A stretch of DNA of 35,928 bases from Arthrobacter sp. H5 (GTDB lineage: Bacteria > Actinomycetota > Actinomycetes > Actinomycetales > Micrococcaceae), in contig NZ_KI914991.1 of the NCBI RefSeq assembly GCF_000520595.1, forward strand, positions 34,010-69,937, in the 5' to 3' direction. The position numbers and the translations under genes were made by a program. Under the pieces are notes generated by a model. That model saw only the letters and a program-made list of their open reading frames with translations, did not search any database and was not told where the DNA came from. Numbering within the stretch: the first letter of the stretch is position 1; the number at the start of each line of letters is the position of its first letter. This document shows positions 7,666 to 14,967 of this stretch, in pieces.

Positions 7666-8682
7666 TCAGATCGCGCGAAGGTTGCCTCTTGATGCTGATG
7701 AGTCGGAACCTGCATCGTCGGCATCGAGGCCACTTCGGAGTTGTTCGGCAAAGAGTGAAGTCGCGTCAACGACACGGAGGAACATCTCGACTTCTGTATC
7801 GCTTAGCTGGTGGACGAGGTCGTCGGCGTCAAAGTGCCGCCACCATCCATCGAGTTCATTCCACGTCACCACGAATGCCCGAACTGGCCACGGCTCGTCA
7901 CCGTCGATGTGCGCTGTTTTGGGGCTCGGCGAGGAACGACGCTTTTGAAACGGTTTGCTCTTGATACGTGCTAGTGCGGCCTCCGCCAACTGTGCCACGT
8001 CCTCTACCGGTGCGTCTGGCTGAGCCCCCGACACAAGCTGCCGTGCACGTTCGTAACTGGGATGCACGGGTGCGCCAGACCCAATGAGTTCAAGCTCAGC
8101 TGCGACACCCTCTCGTACCGACTCTGTCTGGTTCTCATCGTCAGCGAGTTGCTGCAGGTAGTTGATCTTCTCCAGCGTGGTGTGTGACGCGCCATCCGGG
8201 ATCATCGCGGCGGCCTGCGCACGGGAATCTCCGAGCGACTCTGACGGTGCCGCAAAATTTGCGTTACCGTCAGTTCCCGGTTGATTTTCGCGGCTGAACC
8301 GTGACGCTTCCTGACGGCGAGCGGCATCCTCAGCCATCAGCGTCTTGATCTCTCGATAGAGCGCGGCGCTCTCCAACTGGGTGAGCGGCTTGTGCAGCAC
8401 GTTGTCGTCCTGCTCGGCAAGGAGGTGCGCGAGATCCCCCGAGATGCCGGACCGCACCCAGACCTTGACGTGCTGCCATCCGAGCTGCTTTATCGCAGCC
8501 AATCGTCGCGCACCGCAGACCAGGATCCCGTCAGGGGTGACCGTGATCGGTTGCAGCAGGCCATCGCGCTCGATCGACGCGGAGAGCGATCCGAGGTCGC
8601 CGAGCCCAGTGCGGTGACGGCGTCCGACCTGGATCGAGCCGACTGCCCGGTCCAGCTCGATATGGCCGTCACGTGTACTCAT
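7666..8682 (-). CDS. ParB/Srx-domain protein
   Basis: 338 aa. The N-terminal ParB-type domain is clear: SLSASIERDGLLQPITVTPD followed by CGARRLAAIKQLGW (residues about 32-69), with GARR at 57-60 matching the GERR box of ParB proteins. A helical middle part (including LTQLESAALYREIKTLMAED) resembles the ParB helix-turn-helix region, and the C-terminal third is acidic. ATG 8682 overlaps the TGA of the upstream gene (ATGA). No ParA partner is visible in this window, so it may be a transfer or replication regulator rather than part of a partition pair. Its position before the T4SS genes is common in actinobacterial elements. Confidence 0.88.
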   Translation of the reverse strand: MSTRDGHIELDRAVGSIQVGRRHRTGLGDLGSLSASIERDGLLQPITVTPDGILVCGARRLAAIKQLGWQHVKVWVRSGISGDLAHLLAEQDDNVLHKPLTQLESAALYREIKTLMAEDAARRQEASRFSRENQPGTDGNANFAAPSESLGDSRAQAAAMIPDGASHTTLEKINYLQQLADDENQTESVREGVAAELELIGSGAPVHPSYERARQLVSGAQPDAPVEDVAQLAEAALARIKSKPFQKRRSSPSPKTAHIDGDEPWPVRAFVVTWNELDGWWRHFDADDLVHQLSDTEVEMFLRVVDATSLFAEQLRSGLDADDAGSDSSASRGNLRAI

Positions 8683-9536
8683 CGTGTGTTCCCATGACTG
8701 GGCGCCGACATCGCAACAACCATTACAAGGTCGTCGTCACCGAGGAGCGTCGGGAGTGTCTCGCCGACGAGTAGGCGGAGCAGGATGCCGCGACCGGTGC
8801 TTGTCGCCCGGTATGCAGGGTGCGGATGCCCAAGCAGCACGTGCAGAAGCGGCGACCAGGAGTCGGCGGGTAAGTCGAGAAGCGCGCGTGCGTGCTTGTC
8901 CCGGCGCAGCAGCTCGTAAGCGCTTTGCCGAGACCCGATTCGTGCCACCGCGCTGCACACATGTTCGATCGCTTCGCGGGCGGTGCTTTCGGGCCACCCT
9001 AAGGTCGTGAATAGGGTGATCGCGCGGTCGATCGCGCGTCGGGCTGTATCGGTGTCGAGCGTAGTGTTGGGGTCGTCGTCTTCAATGATGGGATACCGAT
9101 CGACGACGTGGAATGCCGGGTGATAGTCGGCCAGCGGATTTTCCCGGTCGGCAAAACGCTCAGGGTCGTGGAACGCAGATATGTGCGGGCGACGTGCTTG
9201 ATGCGTCGCACAGAGCAACCCCTGCCCGCGTTCCTCGGCGATGCAGGTCACCTGAACGCCACGGGTGACCACAGCCCAAGGATCAATGGCCTCGCGAGCG
9301 GATCGAGTCCTCATGACGTCGAATGCTGCCGACGCTGCCTCCCATGGATCGAGGCCATGCTTGCGAGCCAACGCCGCATATTTCTCCGCGGCGAAAGCTG
9401 CGAGTTCGGCAGCGACGCGGTCGTGCTCCCACGCGCGAGCACCTGCGTGGTGCAATCGATGAAGCAAGGCGCGAAGCCCCTCGCTCGTCGTGTAATCCTC
9501 ACGTGGTTGCCGGGTCGAGCTGTTGGTATCGATCAT
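8679..9536 (-). CDS. Conserved hypothetical protein upstream of parB-like gene
   Basis: 285 aa from ATG 9536, with GGAGG about 10 nt upstream; a TTG seven codons earlier (9557) overlaps that ribosome site and is less likely. The protein is soluble, Ala/Arg/Asp-rich and largely helical. It includes FAAEKYAALARKHGLDPWEA and a middle segment (AIDPWAVVTRGVQVTCIAEE) that looks like part of a DNA-binding or replication protein, but no diagnostic motif is present. The stop overlaps the ParB-like start (ATGA), so the two are coupled and probably work in the same process. Function is unknown; a replication or partition accessory role is only suggested by context. Confidence 0.8.
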   Translation of the reverse strand: MIDTNSSTRQPREDYTTSEGLRALLHRLHHAGARAWEHDRVAAELAAFAAEKYAALARKHGLDPWEAASAAFDVMRTRSAREAIDPWAVVTRGVQVTCIAEERGQGLLCATHQARRPHISAFHDPERFADRENPLADYHPAFHVVDRYPIIEDDDPNTTLDTDTARRAIDRAITLFTTLGWPESTAREAIEHVCSAVARIGSRQSAYELLRRDKHARALLDLPADSWSPLLHVLLGHPHPAYRATSTGRGILLRLLVGETLPTLLGDDDLVMVVAMSAPSHGNTR

Positions 9537-9629
9537 GGTGTCGGCACCTCCTGACAAGCAGGTGCGCGCCCGCTCCCTAGCGGGGTCCTGGATGTCAGCG
9601 AAGTGCCCATGAGATGCCGTGCCCGACGA

Positions 9630-10001
9630 TCAGGGTGTCCCGATCGCGCCTCGCTCGGCCCCTCGTCTGGAGCTGCCATGTCCGAACGCGGACAACGGGG
9701 GGAGGCGCCGGGCTCTCTCTGCAATGCCTCGGGCGCTGGTCGCGGTCGCCTGGTACGTGCGACGTCGAAGCTCGGCCTGGAAATTGATCCCTGCCCCGGC
9801 GACGCGCGAACCGCCGCGCGCCATCAGGTCAGTTGGCCGCACCCATTCAACTCCTCGGCCACGGTAGAACGCGGGATTGAATCCAGCGCTACTGCGTCCC
9901 CCTTGAACGCTCGCGGCCTCAACCGCTTCCGGAGTGCTCGCCATCTTCACGGAACTGTCACCGGCGACGACAGCCGCGTCATCCTTTTCCACTTCGCTCA
10001 T
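9630..10001 (-). CDS. Small hypothetical protein coupled to DUF2637 gene
   Basis: 123 aa. The N-terminal 35 residues are acidic and likely disordered; the rest is Arg/Gly-rich (RPTDLMARGGSRVAGAGINF, ELRRRTYQATATSA), with a very basic tail. No membrane segment or catalytic motif is visible. The ATG at 10001 overlaps the TGA of the DUF2637 gene (9998-10001), the same coupling used through this cluster, and this is the main support for the gene being real. A plus-strand frame overlaps it but has no such context. Possibly a nucleic-acid-binding accessory protein; unknown. Confidence 0.65.
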   Translation of the reverse strand: MSEVEKDDAAVVAGDSSVKMASTPEAVEAASVQGGRSSAGFNPAFYRGRGVEWVRPTDLMARGGSRVAGAGINFQAELRRRTYQATATSARGIAERARRLPPLSAFGHGSSRRGAERGAIGTP

Positions 10002-10612
10002 TTCGTTTCCTCCTCGTCTGGTGTTGCGGATGCGGGCTCAACGCCCGCCTGATCGAGCGGCTTGTTCGCGAACCAACGACCCACGGTTGAAGGGTGCACG
10101 CTCAGCTCACGCGCGATCCTCTTGTTCGACCAACCCTTCTCGCGCAAAGCCGGCGCGGCGTCTTGGGGCGAGGCCTGCGGCGTGGTCTTGCGAACGGCTT
10201 CGGGCAGCTCGGGAATGCGAATGAGGAGCACGGTGAGGTGAGTGATCGCCAGCAAGACCACCGGTGGAACCGCGGCAACTGCAGCCGCGAGAAAGCTCGG
10301 CACATCAGCATCCGCGGCGACCACGGCATGAATCGAATTGGCTGTTACTGACACGGCGGCAGCGCCAGCGAGCAGAGTCCAGGGGTACCAGGCTGCTCGG
10401 GCTCCAGCCAGCGCGACGACGGCGACCGTCGATACGACGATGACGCCGTCGACAATGAGCGGCCACGCCCATGCTTGCCCAGCACCAATCCCTGAACGGG
10501 CGGCAAGGTCTGCAAGCGAGGTGAATGATAGCCAGAAGGCTCCCGCGGCGATGAAGACGGTGCCCGCCACGGCCGTCATGACCGCCCATCGCCGCCCGTT
10601 GAAATCACTCAT
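9998..10612 (-). CDS. DUF2637 membrane protein with C-terminal HTH (SpdB-like)
   Basis: 204 aa. Four hydrophobic helices are visible in residues about 10-135 (for example AVMTAVAGTVFIAAGAFWLS, WPLIVDGVIVVSTVAVVALA and FLAAAVAAVPPVVLLAITHL). This is the DUF2637 pattern found in SpdB-type proteins of actinomycete conjugative elements. A C-terminal helix-turn-helix follows (ALREKGWSNKRIARELSVHP, then STVGRWF). Proteins of this type are linked to plasmid spreading in Streptomyces; here the HTH could tie DNA to the membrane. Both ends are coupled by ATGA overlaps, to the primase-polymerase upstream and the small protein downstream. Confidence 0.87.
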   Translation of the reverse strand: MSDFNGRRWAVMTAVAGTVFIAAGAFWLSFTSLADLAARSGIGAGQAWAWPLIVDGVIVVSTVAVVALAGARAAWYPWTLLAGAAAVSVTANSIHAVVAADADVPSFLAAAVAAVPPVVLLAITHLTVLLIRIPELPEAVRKTTPQASPQDAAPALREKGWSNKRIARELSVHPSTVGRWFANKPLDQAGVEPASATPDEEETK

Positions 10613-11532
10613 GCCAGTGCCCGTGAAGCTGAGGCGGGCGGCGGCCGATCACACGACGTTATGGGATGGGGTTGTGCCGACTGCTGCGGAGGTGCCCCCT
10701 GTACCGCTCGATATGCCGACCGGACGGTCGTAGCAGCTTCGCGCTGGCTGAGACCGGCCCGTTCGGCAGCCGCGCTGAGTGCATCGAGCGCGTCGCTGGT
10801 CGGCACCATCTGCTCGGCCATTTTGCAGGCGGCCCAGAATAGGCCGTGGTTGCGTTCGCCCTCCTGCCGTCGCGCGACCCTATCGGCCAGTCGTTGCACA
10901 TCAACGGGACGATCGCTCGATCGCACGTTCTGACGACACTCGGTGGGTCGCGGCGGATCGAGATGGTTACGCAGCTTCTGCGAATCAAGTGGACGACCGG
11001 GTTCACCAGCCAACTGGAGAATCTCGTATCGGCGCGTCTGCCCGTCGAAGGTGCGCACAGACGGCGGCACGATGACATAGCCGCCGTCACCACGGAAGTC
11101 GATTCCAGTTCGTGCGGATTGCCATGAGCGCTGCTCGCTATTCCTGTCCGCCGGGAAGAAGAGATGGAGCCCTCCGGATGGAGTCCTGACTGCTGCTTCC
11201 CAGCCCTCAAGTAGTCCGGCGCGCCGGGCACCATCGAGTCCGTCGTACCCGTTGACGGAGCCGTGCACATCGACGTCAACCACGACAAGACCCGAGGGAG
11301 TGCCGGTCGGCATTCCGATATTTGCTAAAGGCATCGCTGCCCACCAGCGGCGAACCCATTCGGGATCGTTGCTTGCCGTATGAAACCCTCCCGCAACGGC
11401 GGGGCGCTTCCCGCCCGCGGTACAGGGAAACACCGGGATGCCGGAAACTGCGAAGGCGAGCGCGCTTTGACCGAGAGACATCCCGAGACCAACGCGATCG
11501 AGTGTCGTCACGAACGCTTTCGGCGCGTTCAT
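10609..11532 (-). CDS. Bifunctional DNA primase/polymerase (AEP, PrimPol)
   Basis: 307 aa. The archaeo-eukaryotic primase-type fold is marked by ALAFAVSGIPVFPCTAGGKR near the N-terminus, the metal-binding VVDVDVHG (D86, D88), and VRTPSGGLHLFFPA, which contains the catalytic His region. A helical C-terminal tail (including FWAACKMAEQMVPTSDALDA) resembles the small accessory domain often found after PrimPol in mobile elements. It would prime DNA synthesis in replication of the element or second-strand synthesis after transfer. ATG 11532 has GAGGG 5 nt upstream and overlaps the ArdC-like stop (ATGA). The downstream DUF2637 gene is also coupled. Confidence 0.92.
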   Translation of the reverse strand: MNAPKAFVTTLDRVGLGMSLGQSALAFAVSGIPVFPCTAGGKRPAVAGGFHTASNDPEWVRRWWAAMPLANIGMPTGTPSGLVVVDVDVHGSVNGYDGLDGARRAGLLEGWEAAVRTPSGGLHLFFPADRNSEQRSWQSARTGIDFRGDGGYVIVPPSVRTFDGQTRRYEILQLAGEPGRPLDSQKLRNHLDPPRPTECRQNVRSSDRPVDVQRLADRVARRQEGERNHGLFWAACKMAEQMVPTSDALDALSAAAERAGLSQREAATTVRSAYRAVQGAPPQQSAQPHPITSCDRPPPASASRALA

Positions 11533-12620
11533 CGCAGCCCTCGCACGTCTGCCAACGCCACCTGTGGTGAGGCCGCGGCGGCAATGGGTGCGGGTGAGGC
11601 GCCCGCGCGTTCGACTGCCTGGGAGCTGTGACGAGTCGATCCCCGTTCAAGCCCCGGAGGTGTGCCGTCACCGATCATTTGCGTATCGAGCTGATCGAGA
11701 ATCTTCACCGCAGTCCCGCGGACCCGCTCGCCCGTTGCCCGAACGATCTTCGACGGTTCCTCGCCATCGACTTGTGCCGCCCACGTCGACACGTAGGGGA
11801 TCGTGTACCCGGTGGTATCTATCCCGTGCCCCGCGCCGACCATGAGCGCTACGGACTCGGCCTCGACTTCGCCGATGCCGCGGTGCTGACGTGCGTCTCC
11901 CTGATCAGGGCCGTGCATGAGGACGTGCGCGAGTTCGTGAACCAGCGTCTTCACTTGGGCGGCCGGGTCCATGTTCTCGCGGACGCTGACTGTCTTCTCC
12001 GCATAGTCGGTGACGCCGTTGGCGCCAAAGATCAAGCCCGCGTGAGCCACGCCATGCACCTGGAATCCGGCAGCTTCGATCTGTTGAATAACTCCATCCC
12101 GGAGCCCCGAGGGAGCCTCGCCCTGCAGCAGCTTCGGCGTCGGCGGTGCCGGGATCGGATCTCCCGCGGTCTGCGCGGCATCCCAGACGTACGCGGGGCG
12201 GACGCCGACCATCTTCGATCGAGCTTGCTCGCCGGGGCGAGGCTTCTCTGATTGGTTGAGTCGTCGCCACGATGCCGGATCAGATGGCGTAGGGGAGGCG
12301 AAGCGGCCAGTAACCGGAGCAAGAATTTGATAGCCCGGCTGTCCCTTCTCTACCTGGCGCCCGAGCAGCTGCCACTGCTTGTACCCGGCCACGTACGAAG
12401 GGATCGGATCCGGCACCAGGCCCGCCTCATAGGCTGCGGTGTGCTGCATCCAGATCAGCAGCGTGTTGTTGAATGAACGACTGCGGAACCGGGCGGCGAA
12501 AGCGAGTGCGTTGGCCCAGTCTTCTCCAGACACCAGCTGATCGACAGCCTCGGTCAGCTTCTCGTGCAACTCATCGAGCTTTGCCTCCCGCGCTATGCGG
12601 CGATCGTCTATCGACGCCAT
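11529..12620 (-). CDS. ardC: ArdC-like antirestriction protein with zincin domain
   Basis: 363 aa. The N-terminal ArdC single-strand DNA-binding domain is recognisable (KLTEAVDQLVSGEDWANALA, RSFNNTLLIWMQ, VAGYKQWQLLGRQV, KGQPGYQILAPV). The C-terminal half is a zinc metallopeptidase with VHELAHVLMHG (ligands H228 and H232, catalytic E229) and EVEAESVALM downstream for the third ligand. ArdC-type proteins protect incoming plasmid DNA from host restriction during conjugation. ATG 12620 has GAGGAGG 7 nt upstream and the family-typical N-terminus begins there. A frame from ATG 12797 with a good AGGGGAGG site would add 59 Arg/Ser/Pro-rich residues; it may instead be a leader peptide region. It is the first gene of the minus-strand cluster. 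Confidence 0.88.
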   Translation of the reverse strand: MASIDDRRIAREAKLDELHEKLTEAVDQLVSGEDWANALAFAARFRSRSFNNTLLIWMQHTAAYEAGLVPDPIPSYVAGYKQWQLLGRQVEKGQPGYQILAPVTGRFASPTPSDPASWRRLNQSEKPRPGEQARSKMVGVRPAYVWDAAQTAGDPIPAPPTPKLLQGEAPSGLRDGVIQQIEAAGFQVHGVAHAGLIFGANGVTDYAEKTVSVRENMDPAAQVKTLVHELAHVLMHGPDQGDARQHRGIGEVEAESVALMVGAGHGIDTTGYTIPYVSTWAAQVDGEEPSKIVRATGERVRGTAVKILDQLDTQMIGDGTPPGLERGSTRHSSQAVERAGASPAPIAAAASPQVALADVRGLR

Positions 12621-12845
12621 TGGTTGGCCTCCTCTCTGATGCGCCACGTCGCGGAAGCGTGTGGCGATACACCTTTCAGGTGAGCGAGGATGCCCAAGTC
12701 GGGGTGACAGGGAAGGGCAGACTCGCCGGGATCTCAGGAGCGTGCTGCGATCACGCGCGACTGAGTGCACGAGCATCATCGCCTCGAAGGTGGGCATGCT
12801 CCACCTCCCCTTGAGCAGCAGTGCGTTCGTGCCACATCACGAATG

Positions 12846-12859
12846 TTGAGCATGCTCAA
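12846..12859. promoter_or_regulatory. Operator O1, perfect 14-bp palindrome
   Basis: The sequence TTGAGCATGCTCAA is a perfect palindrome. It is the best match to the consensus TTG-A/T-GCATG-A/C-N-CAA shared by four sites in 12846-12948. It lies about 10-25 bp downstream of the predicted minus-strand start, so a bound repressor could block transcription of the ArdC/transfer operon. Confidence 0.75.
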
Positions 12860-12875
12860 ATGGTCCACGGCTTCC

Positions 12876-12904
12876 GTTCTAACATGGCTGTTGAGCATGC
12901 GCAA
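12876..12904 (-). promoter_or_regulatory. Candidate promoter for the ArdC/transfer operon
   Basis: On the minus strand TTGCGC (12904-12899) is followed by exactly 17 nt and then TAGAAC (12881-12876). The -10 box is weak in its last base. The -35 box lies inside operator O2, as expected for a repressed promoter. The predicted start is near 12869, leaving a long leader before the ArdC start at 12620. Confidence 0.5.
12891..12904. promoter_or_regulatory. Operator O2
   Basis: TTGAGCATGCGCAA differs from the perfect palindrome O1 at one position. It covers the -35 box of the minus-strand promoter. Its centre is 45 bp from that of O1. Confidence 0.72.
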
Positions 12905-12907
12905 CCC

Positions 12908-12936
12908 TTGATTTGTGCATGATCAACGGTTATATT
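12908..12936 (+). promoter_or_regulatory. SigA-type promoter of the XRE/ImmA cassette
   Basis: TTGATT at 12908-12913 is followed by a 17-bp spacer and TATATT at 12931-12936, a good housekeeping-sigma promoter on the plus strand. Operator O3 (12913-12926) fills the spacer and O4 (12935-12948) covers the end of the -10 box and the start site near 12943. The first gene starts at 13008, giving a leader of about 65 nt. The overlap with operators predicts repression, probably by the encoded XRE protein. Confidence 0.75.
12913..12926. promoter_or_regulatory. Operator O3
   Basis: TTGTGCATGATCAA matches the shared 14-bp consensus and sits between the -35 and -10 boxes of the plus-strand promoter. Its centre is 22 bp from O2 and from O4, about two helical turns, which would favour cooperative binding on one face of the DNA. 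Confidence 0.68.
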
Positions 12937-12948
12937 GAGCATGCACAA
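12935..12948. promoter_or_regulatory. Operator O4
   Basis: TTGAGCATGCACAA overlaps the last two bases of the -10 box and the predicted start of the plus-strand transcript. Occupancy here would block the regulator's own promoter. Confidence 0.72.
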
Positions 12949-13007
12949 CGCCCGCCGGGGTGACCGTTGTCGATGCTTACCCGTCGCGAACGGAAGGGAG
13001 CCAGCAC

Positions 13008-13436
13008 GTGACCGAGGACGAGAGCAAAACCGCAGCTGCGGATCTCGCGAAACGCCTGCGGCTGTTGCTTGACGTTGTGATCACCGAGTCCGGTGTTGAA
13101 CCGACGTATTCGCAGATCGCCGCCTACCTGGGCGAACGCGGCACCAATCTGTCGAGATCGCGGTGGACCTACATGGTGAACGGCCACCGGTACGTACAGG
13201 ACACCGAGGTGTTCGAGGGGCTGGCAGCGTTTTTTGACGTTGACGCTGACTTCCTCACGGGTACGGATGGGGCCGCGGTTCCGGCACGAGTGAGCGCACA
13301 GCTTGACCTTGTGCGCTCGATGCGAGCGGCGAAGGTTAAGTCCTACGCAGCTCGTACCCTTGGAGACATTTCACCGAAAGCTCTCCAAGCCATCAGCAAG
13401 TTCCTAGATGAAGAAATGGCGCGCACAACCGAGTAG
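13008..13436 (+). CDS. EspR-like XRE-family transcriptional regulator
   Basis: 142 aa from GTG 13008, which follows GGAAGGGAG by 7 nt; the longer frame from 12960 would put its start beside the promoter and operators and lacks a ribosome site. A helix-turn-helix lies in the first half (TYSQIAAYLGERGTNLSRSR, WTYMVNGHR), followed by a segment like that after XRE domains (VFEGLAAFFDVDADFLTG) and a helical C-terminus probably used for dimerisation. The pattern resembles EspR-type actinobacterial regulators. It most likely binds the 14-bp palindromes in 12846-12948 and controls both divergent operons, including itself. The next gene encodes an ImmA/IrrE-type peptidase, a classic partner that inactivates XRE repressors. 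Confidence 0.85.
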   Translation: MTEDESKTAAADLAKRLRLLLDVVITESGVEPTYSQIAAYLGERGTNLSRSRWTYMVNGHRYVQDTEVFEGLAAFFDVDADFLTGTDGAAVPARVSAQLDLVRSMRAAKVKSYAARTLGDISPKALQAISKFLDEEMARTTE

Positions 13437-13489
13437 TGACGGTGCGGAGCATACGCAGGTAGATGCGCTCGAAGGAGGGTGAGCACAGC

Positions 13490-13954
13490 GTGAATATCGA
13501 ACTGACCGTGACAACGGCCGTCGCGGATCTTGCTCTGGGCGGCATCTTTACCTTCGACGATCTCTTCGACGCTGTGCGGGAGCGCCGACAACGAAGGCTC
13601 CGTGTCGTGGAGCTTGCCGATCTCGGCGACCACGATGGCATCTGCGCTGTCTGGCTGATTACCGATGCTGAGGATTTCATCCTCCATGCCCACAGCGACT
13701 CGGTTCTGCATCGCCAGCAGTTCGTTCTGCATGAGTTCGCTCACATGATTCTCGGGCACTGCGACGGCGACGAGTGCTCAGAGGTGGATGCCCTCCTGCC
13801 TGATATCCCACCGCACACCCGGGGTCGCTTGCTTAGGCGCCAGGATCTCGATTCTGACACCGAGGTCGCTGCGGAATCATTGGCGGACCGACTCGCGGCG
13901 GGAATCCGCGGGTCGGCCTTCGCGGAGTCTCGCTACTCGGAGATATTCGCATGA
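13490..13954 (+). CDS. ImmA/IrrE-type metallopeptidase
   Basis: 154 aa from GTG 13490, with AAGGAGG about 11 nt upstream; ATG 13463 in the same frame (nine codons longer) is an alternative but would place that site inside the gene. The zinc motif is clear: FVLHEFAHMILGH with HEFAH at 81-85, and EVAAESLADRLA downstream to supply the third ligand. Before it, ICAVWLITDAEDFILHAH matches the beta-strand region of ImmA/IrrE proteases. These enzymes cut a cognate XRE repressor in response to a signal and thereby induce mobile elements (ImmA/ImmR of ICEBs1). The gene follows the XRE gene by 53 nt and overlaps the next gene by 4 nt, so the repressor is the likely substrate. Confidence 0.88.
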   Translation: MNIELTVTTAVADLALGGIFTFDDLFDAVRERRQRRLRVVELADLGDHDGICAVWLITDAEDFILHAHSDSVLHRQQFVLHEFAHMILGHCDGDECSEVDALLPDIPPHTRGRLLRRQDLDSDTEVAAESLADRLAAGIRGSAFAESRYSEIFA

Positions 13955-14967
13955 TCCAGACGTTCGTCGCGGCACTCATGTGGGTTCTTGTGGCGGGCCT
14001 GCTCATTCTGCGGCGCGGGCGAACGGATCGCAGCATCACGTACGCTGCGCTGACCATAGCTATCGCCATGACACTTAACGTGGATGCGATCTACGTCATC
14101 GTCGATCGGGTGCTTGGTGCAACAAACCTGGCCACGCTGCTCTCAGATGGCCTCTTGATGATCGGCCTCTTCTTTCTCGGCCGGGCAACAATGAAAGCTG
14201 GGGAGTATCGCCCTCGGTTGGTGCGCGCAGCTGTCGGTCGCTCCGCACTGTTCATCGCGCTCCTCTGCGCCGCAGTGGCCTTCATGCTGACCGACCGAGG
14301 GCCAACGACGGTCAACTTCATGATCGATCTCGGCGACCAACCGTGGGCCGCGGCGTATTCCATCATCGTCTTCACCTACTGCGGGATCATCGTTGCAGCG
14401 ATGCTCACGCTGGCGACACGCCAGCTCAGGCTTGGGAAGGGCATCCAGCGCATTCCGCCAGCGCTGTTGTTGATCGGCTCGGCTTCGGGCGTTGCACTCT
14501 GCGTAGTGGTGATCGTTATGGATGTTGCCCACATCTCGGGCAACCTCGAACTCATGGACGCGTTCGGTGCAGCGTATGGGGCGCTTTCTCTGCTCGCGTT
14601 TGTCTTTCTGTGCGCTGGATTCGCAGGGCAACCGGTGGCCCGATACGTGCGGGATCATGCCCGGCGCGTGCAGACAGATGAGATGGTGAAGGAGCTGGAA
14701 CCGCTCTGGCGTCGGGCAACGCTCTTGCGGCCGGGACTCAGTGGAACGAACTCGCTCGGGTTGAGCATGGATGACCCAGAGGGACGCCTCCACCGCGAGA
14801 TCGTCGAGATCCGTGACGCCATGATCGATCCACGCGTCTCCTTCGAAGTCACTGGCACCGAACGCGCATTGCTGGAGCGAGCCGAGGAGCATCTGCTCGG
14901 GACCGGGGCGCGCGGCACACCTGAACCTGTCCCTGATCACCCTGCACACGGACAAGGGCACCCATGA
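13951..14967 (+). CDS. MAB_1171c-like seven-helix membrane protein
   Basis: 338 aa. Seven hydrophobic helices can be traced in residues 1-235 (for example TFVAALMWVLVAGLLIL, LATLLSDGLLMIGLFFLG, SALFIALLCAAVAFML, AYSIIVFTYCGIIVAAML and GALSLLAFVFLCAGF). A cytoplasmic C-terminal domain includes ELEPLWRRATLLRPG and RLHREIVEIRDAMIDPRVSF. This matches actinobacterial proteins called MAB_1171c family putative transporters, which carry a DUF6545-type tail. Real transport has not been shown as far as I know; a receptor role is equally plausible beside an ImmA-type protease. ATG 13951 overlaps the protease stop (ATGA), and the stop overlaps the hydrolase start. Confident on topology, less on family name, unsure on function. 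Confidence 0.8.
   Translation: MIQTFVAALMWVLVAGLLILRRGRTDRSITYAALTIAIAMTLNVDAIYVIVDRVLGATNLATLLSDGLLMIGLFFLGRATMKAGEYRPRLVRAAVGRSALFIALLCAAVAFMLTDRGPTTVNFMIDLGDQPWAAAYSIIVFTYCGIIVAAMLTLATRQLRLGKGIQRIPPALLLIGSASGVALCVVVIVMDVAHISGNLELMDAFGAAYGALSLLAFVFLCAGFAGQPVARYVRDHARRVQTDEMVKELEPLWRRATLLRPGLSGTNSLGLSMDDPEGRLHREIVEIRDAMIDPRVSFEVTGTERALLERAEEHLLGTGARGTPEPVPDHPAHGQGHP

Larger units (their letters stand above)
12621..13007. promoter_or_regulatory. Divergent control region between transfer and signalling operons
   Basis: This gap of 387 bp separates the minus-strand ArdC-led operon from the plus-strand XRE-led cassette. It holds four 14-bp palindromic operators at 12846-12948 and two back-to-back promoter candidates. 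There is also a 5-bp hairpin (GGTGG at 12789-12793, CCACC at 12801-12805) around an ATG at 12797. The long leader on the ArdC side (about 250 nt) contains a well-placed AGGGGAGG site before that ATG, so a leader peptide or longer ArdC form may be translated. The layout resembles a phage-type or ICE genetic switch. Confidence 0.7.

Noticed and set aside
10338-10733. Plus-strand 131-codon frame opposite the DUF2637 gene
   Set aside because: Ala/Pro/Thr-rich shadow; the minus-strand gene has membrane helices, an HTH and coupled overlaps at both ends.
12621-12797. 59-residue N-terminal extension of the ArdC-like protein
   Set aside because: ATG 12797 has a good AGGGGAGG site, but the extension is Arg/Ser/Pro-rich and unlike ArdC, whose typical N-terminus begins at ATG 12620 with its own GAGGAGG. 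A leader peptide remains possible.
12846-12948. Operator repeats as a short CRISPR-like or iteron array
   Set aside because: The repeats are 14-bp palindromes at 22- and 45-bp spacing overlapping promoter boxes, with no uniform spacer length and no cas or rep gene next to them. Operators explain them better.
14143-14961. A 272-codon minus-strand frame inside the seven-helix protein gene
   Set aside because: The opposite strand encodes clear membrane helices with coupled neighbours; the antisense product is His/Arg/Glu-rich without motifs.
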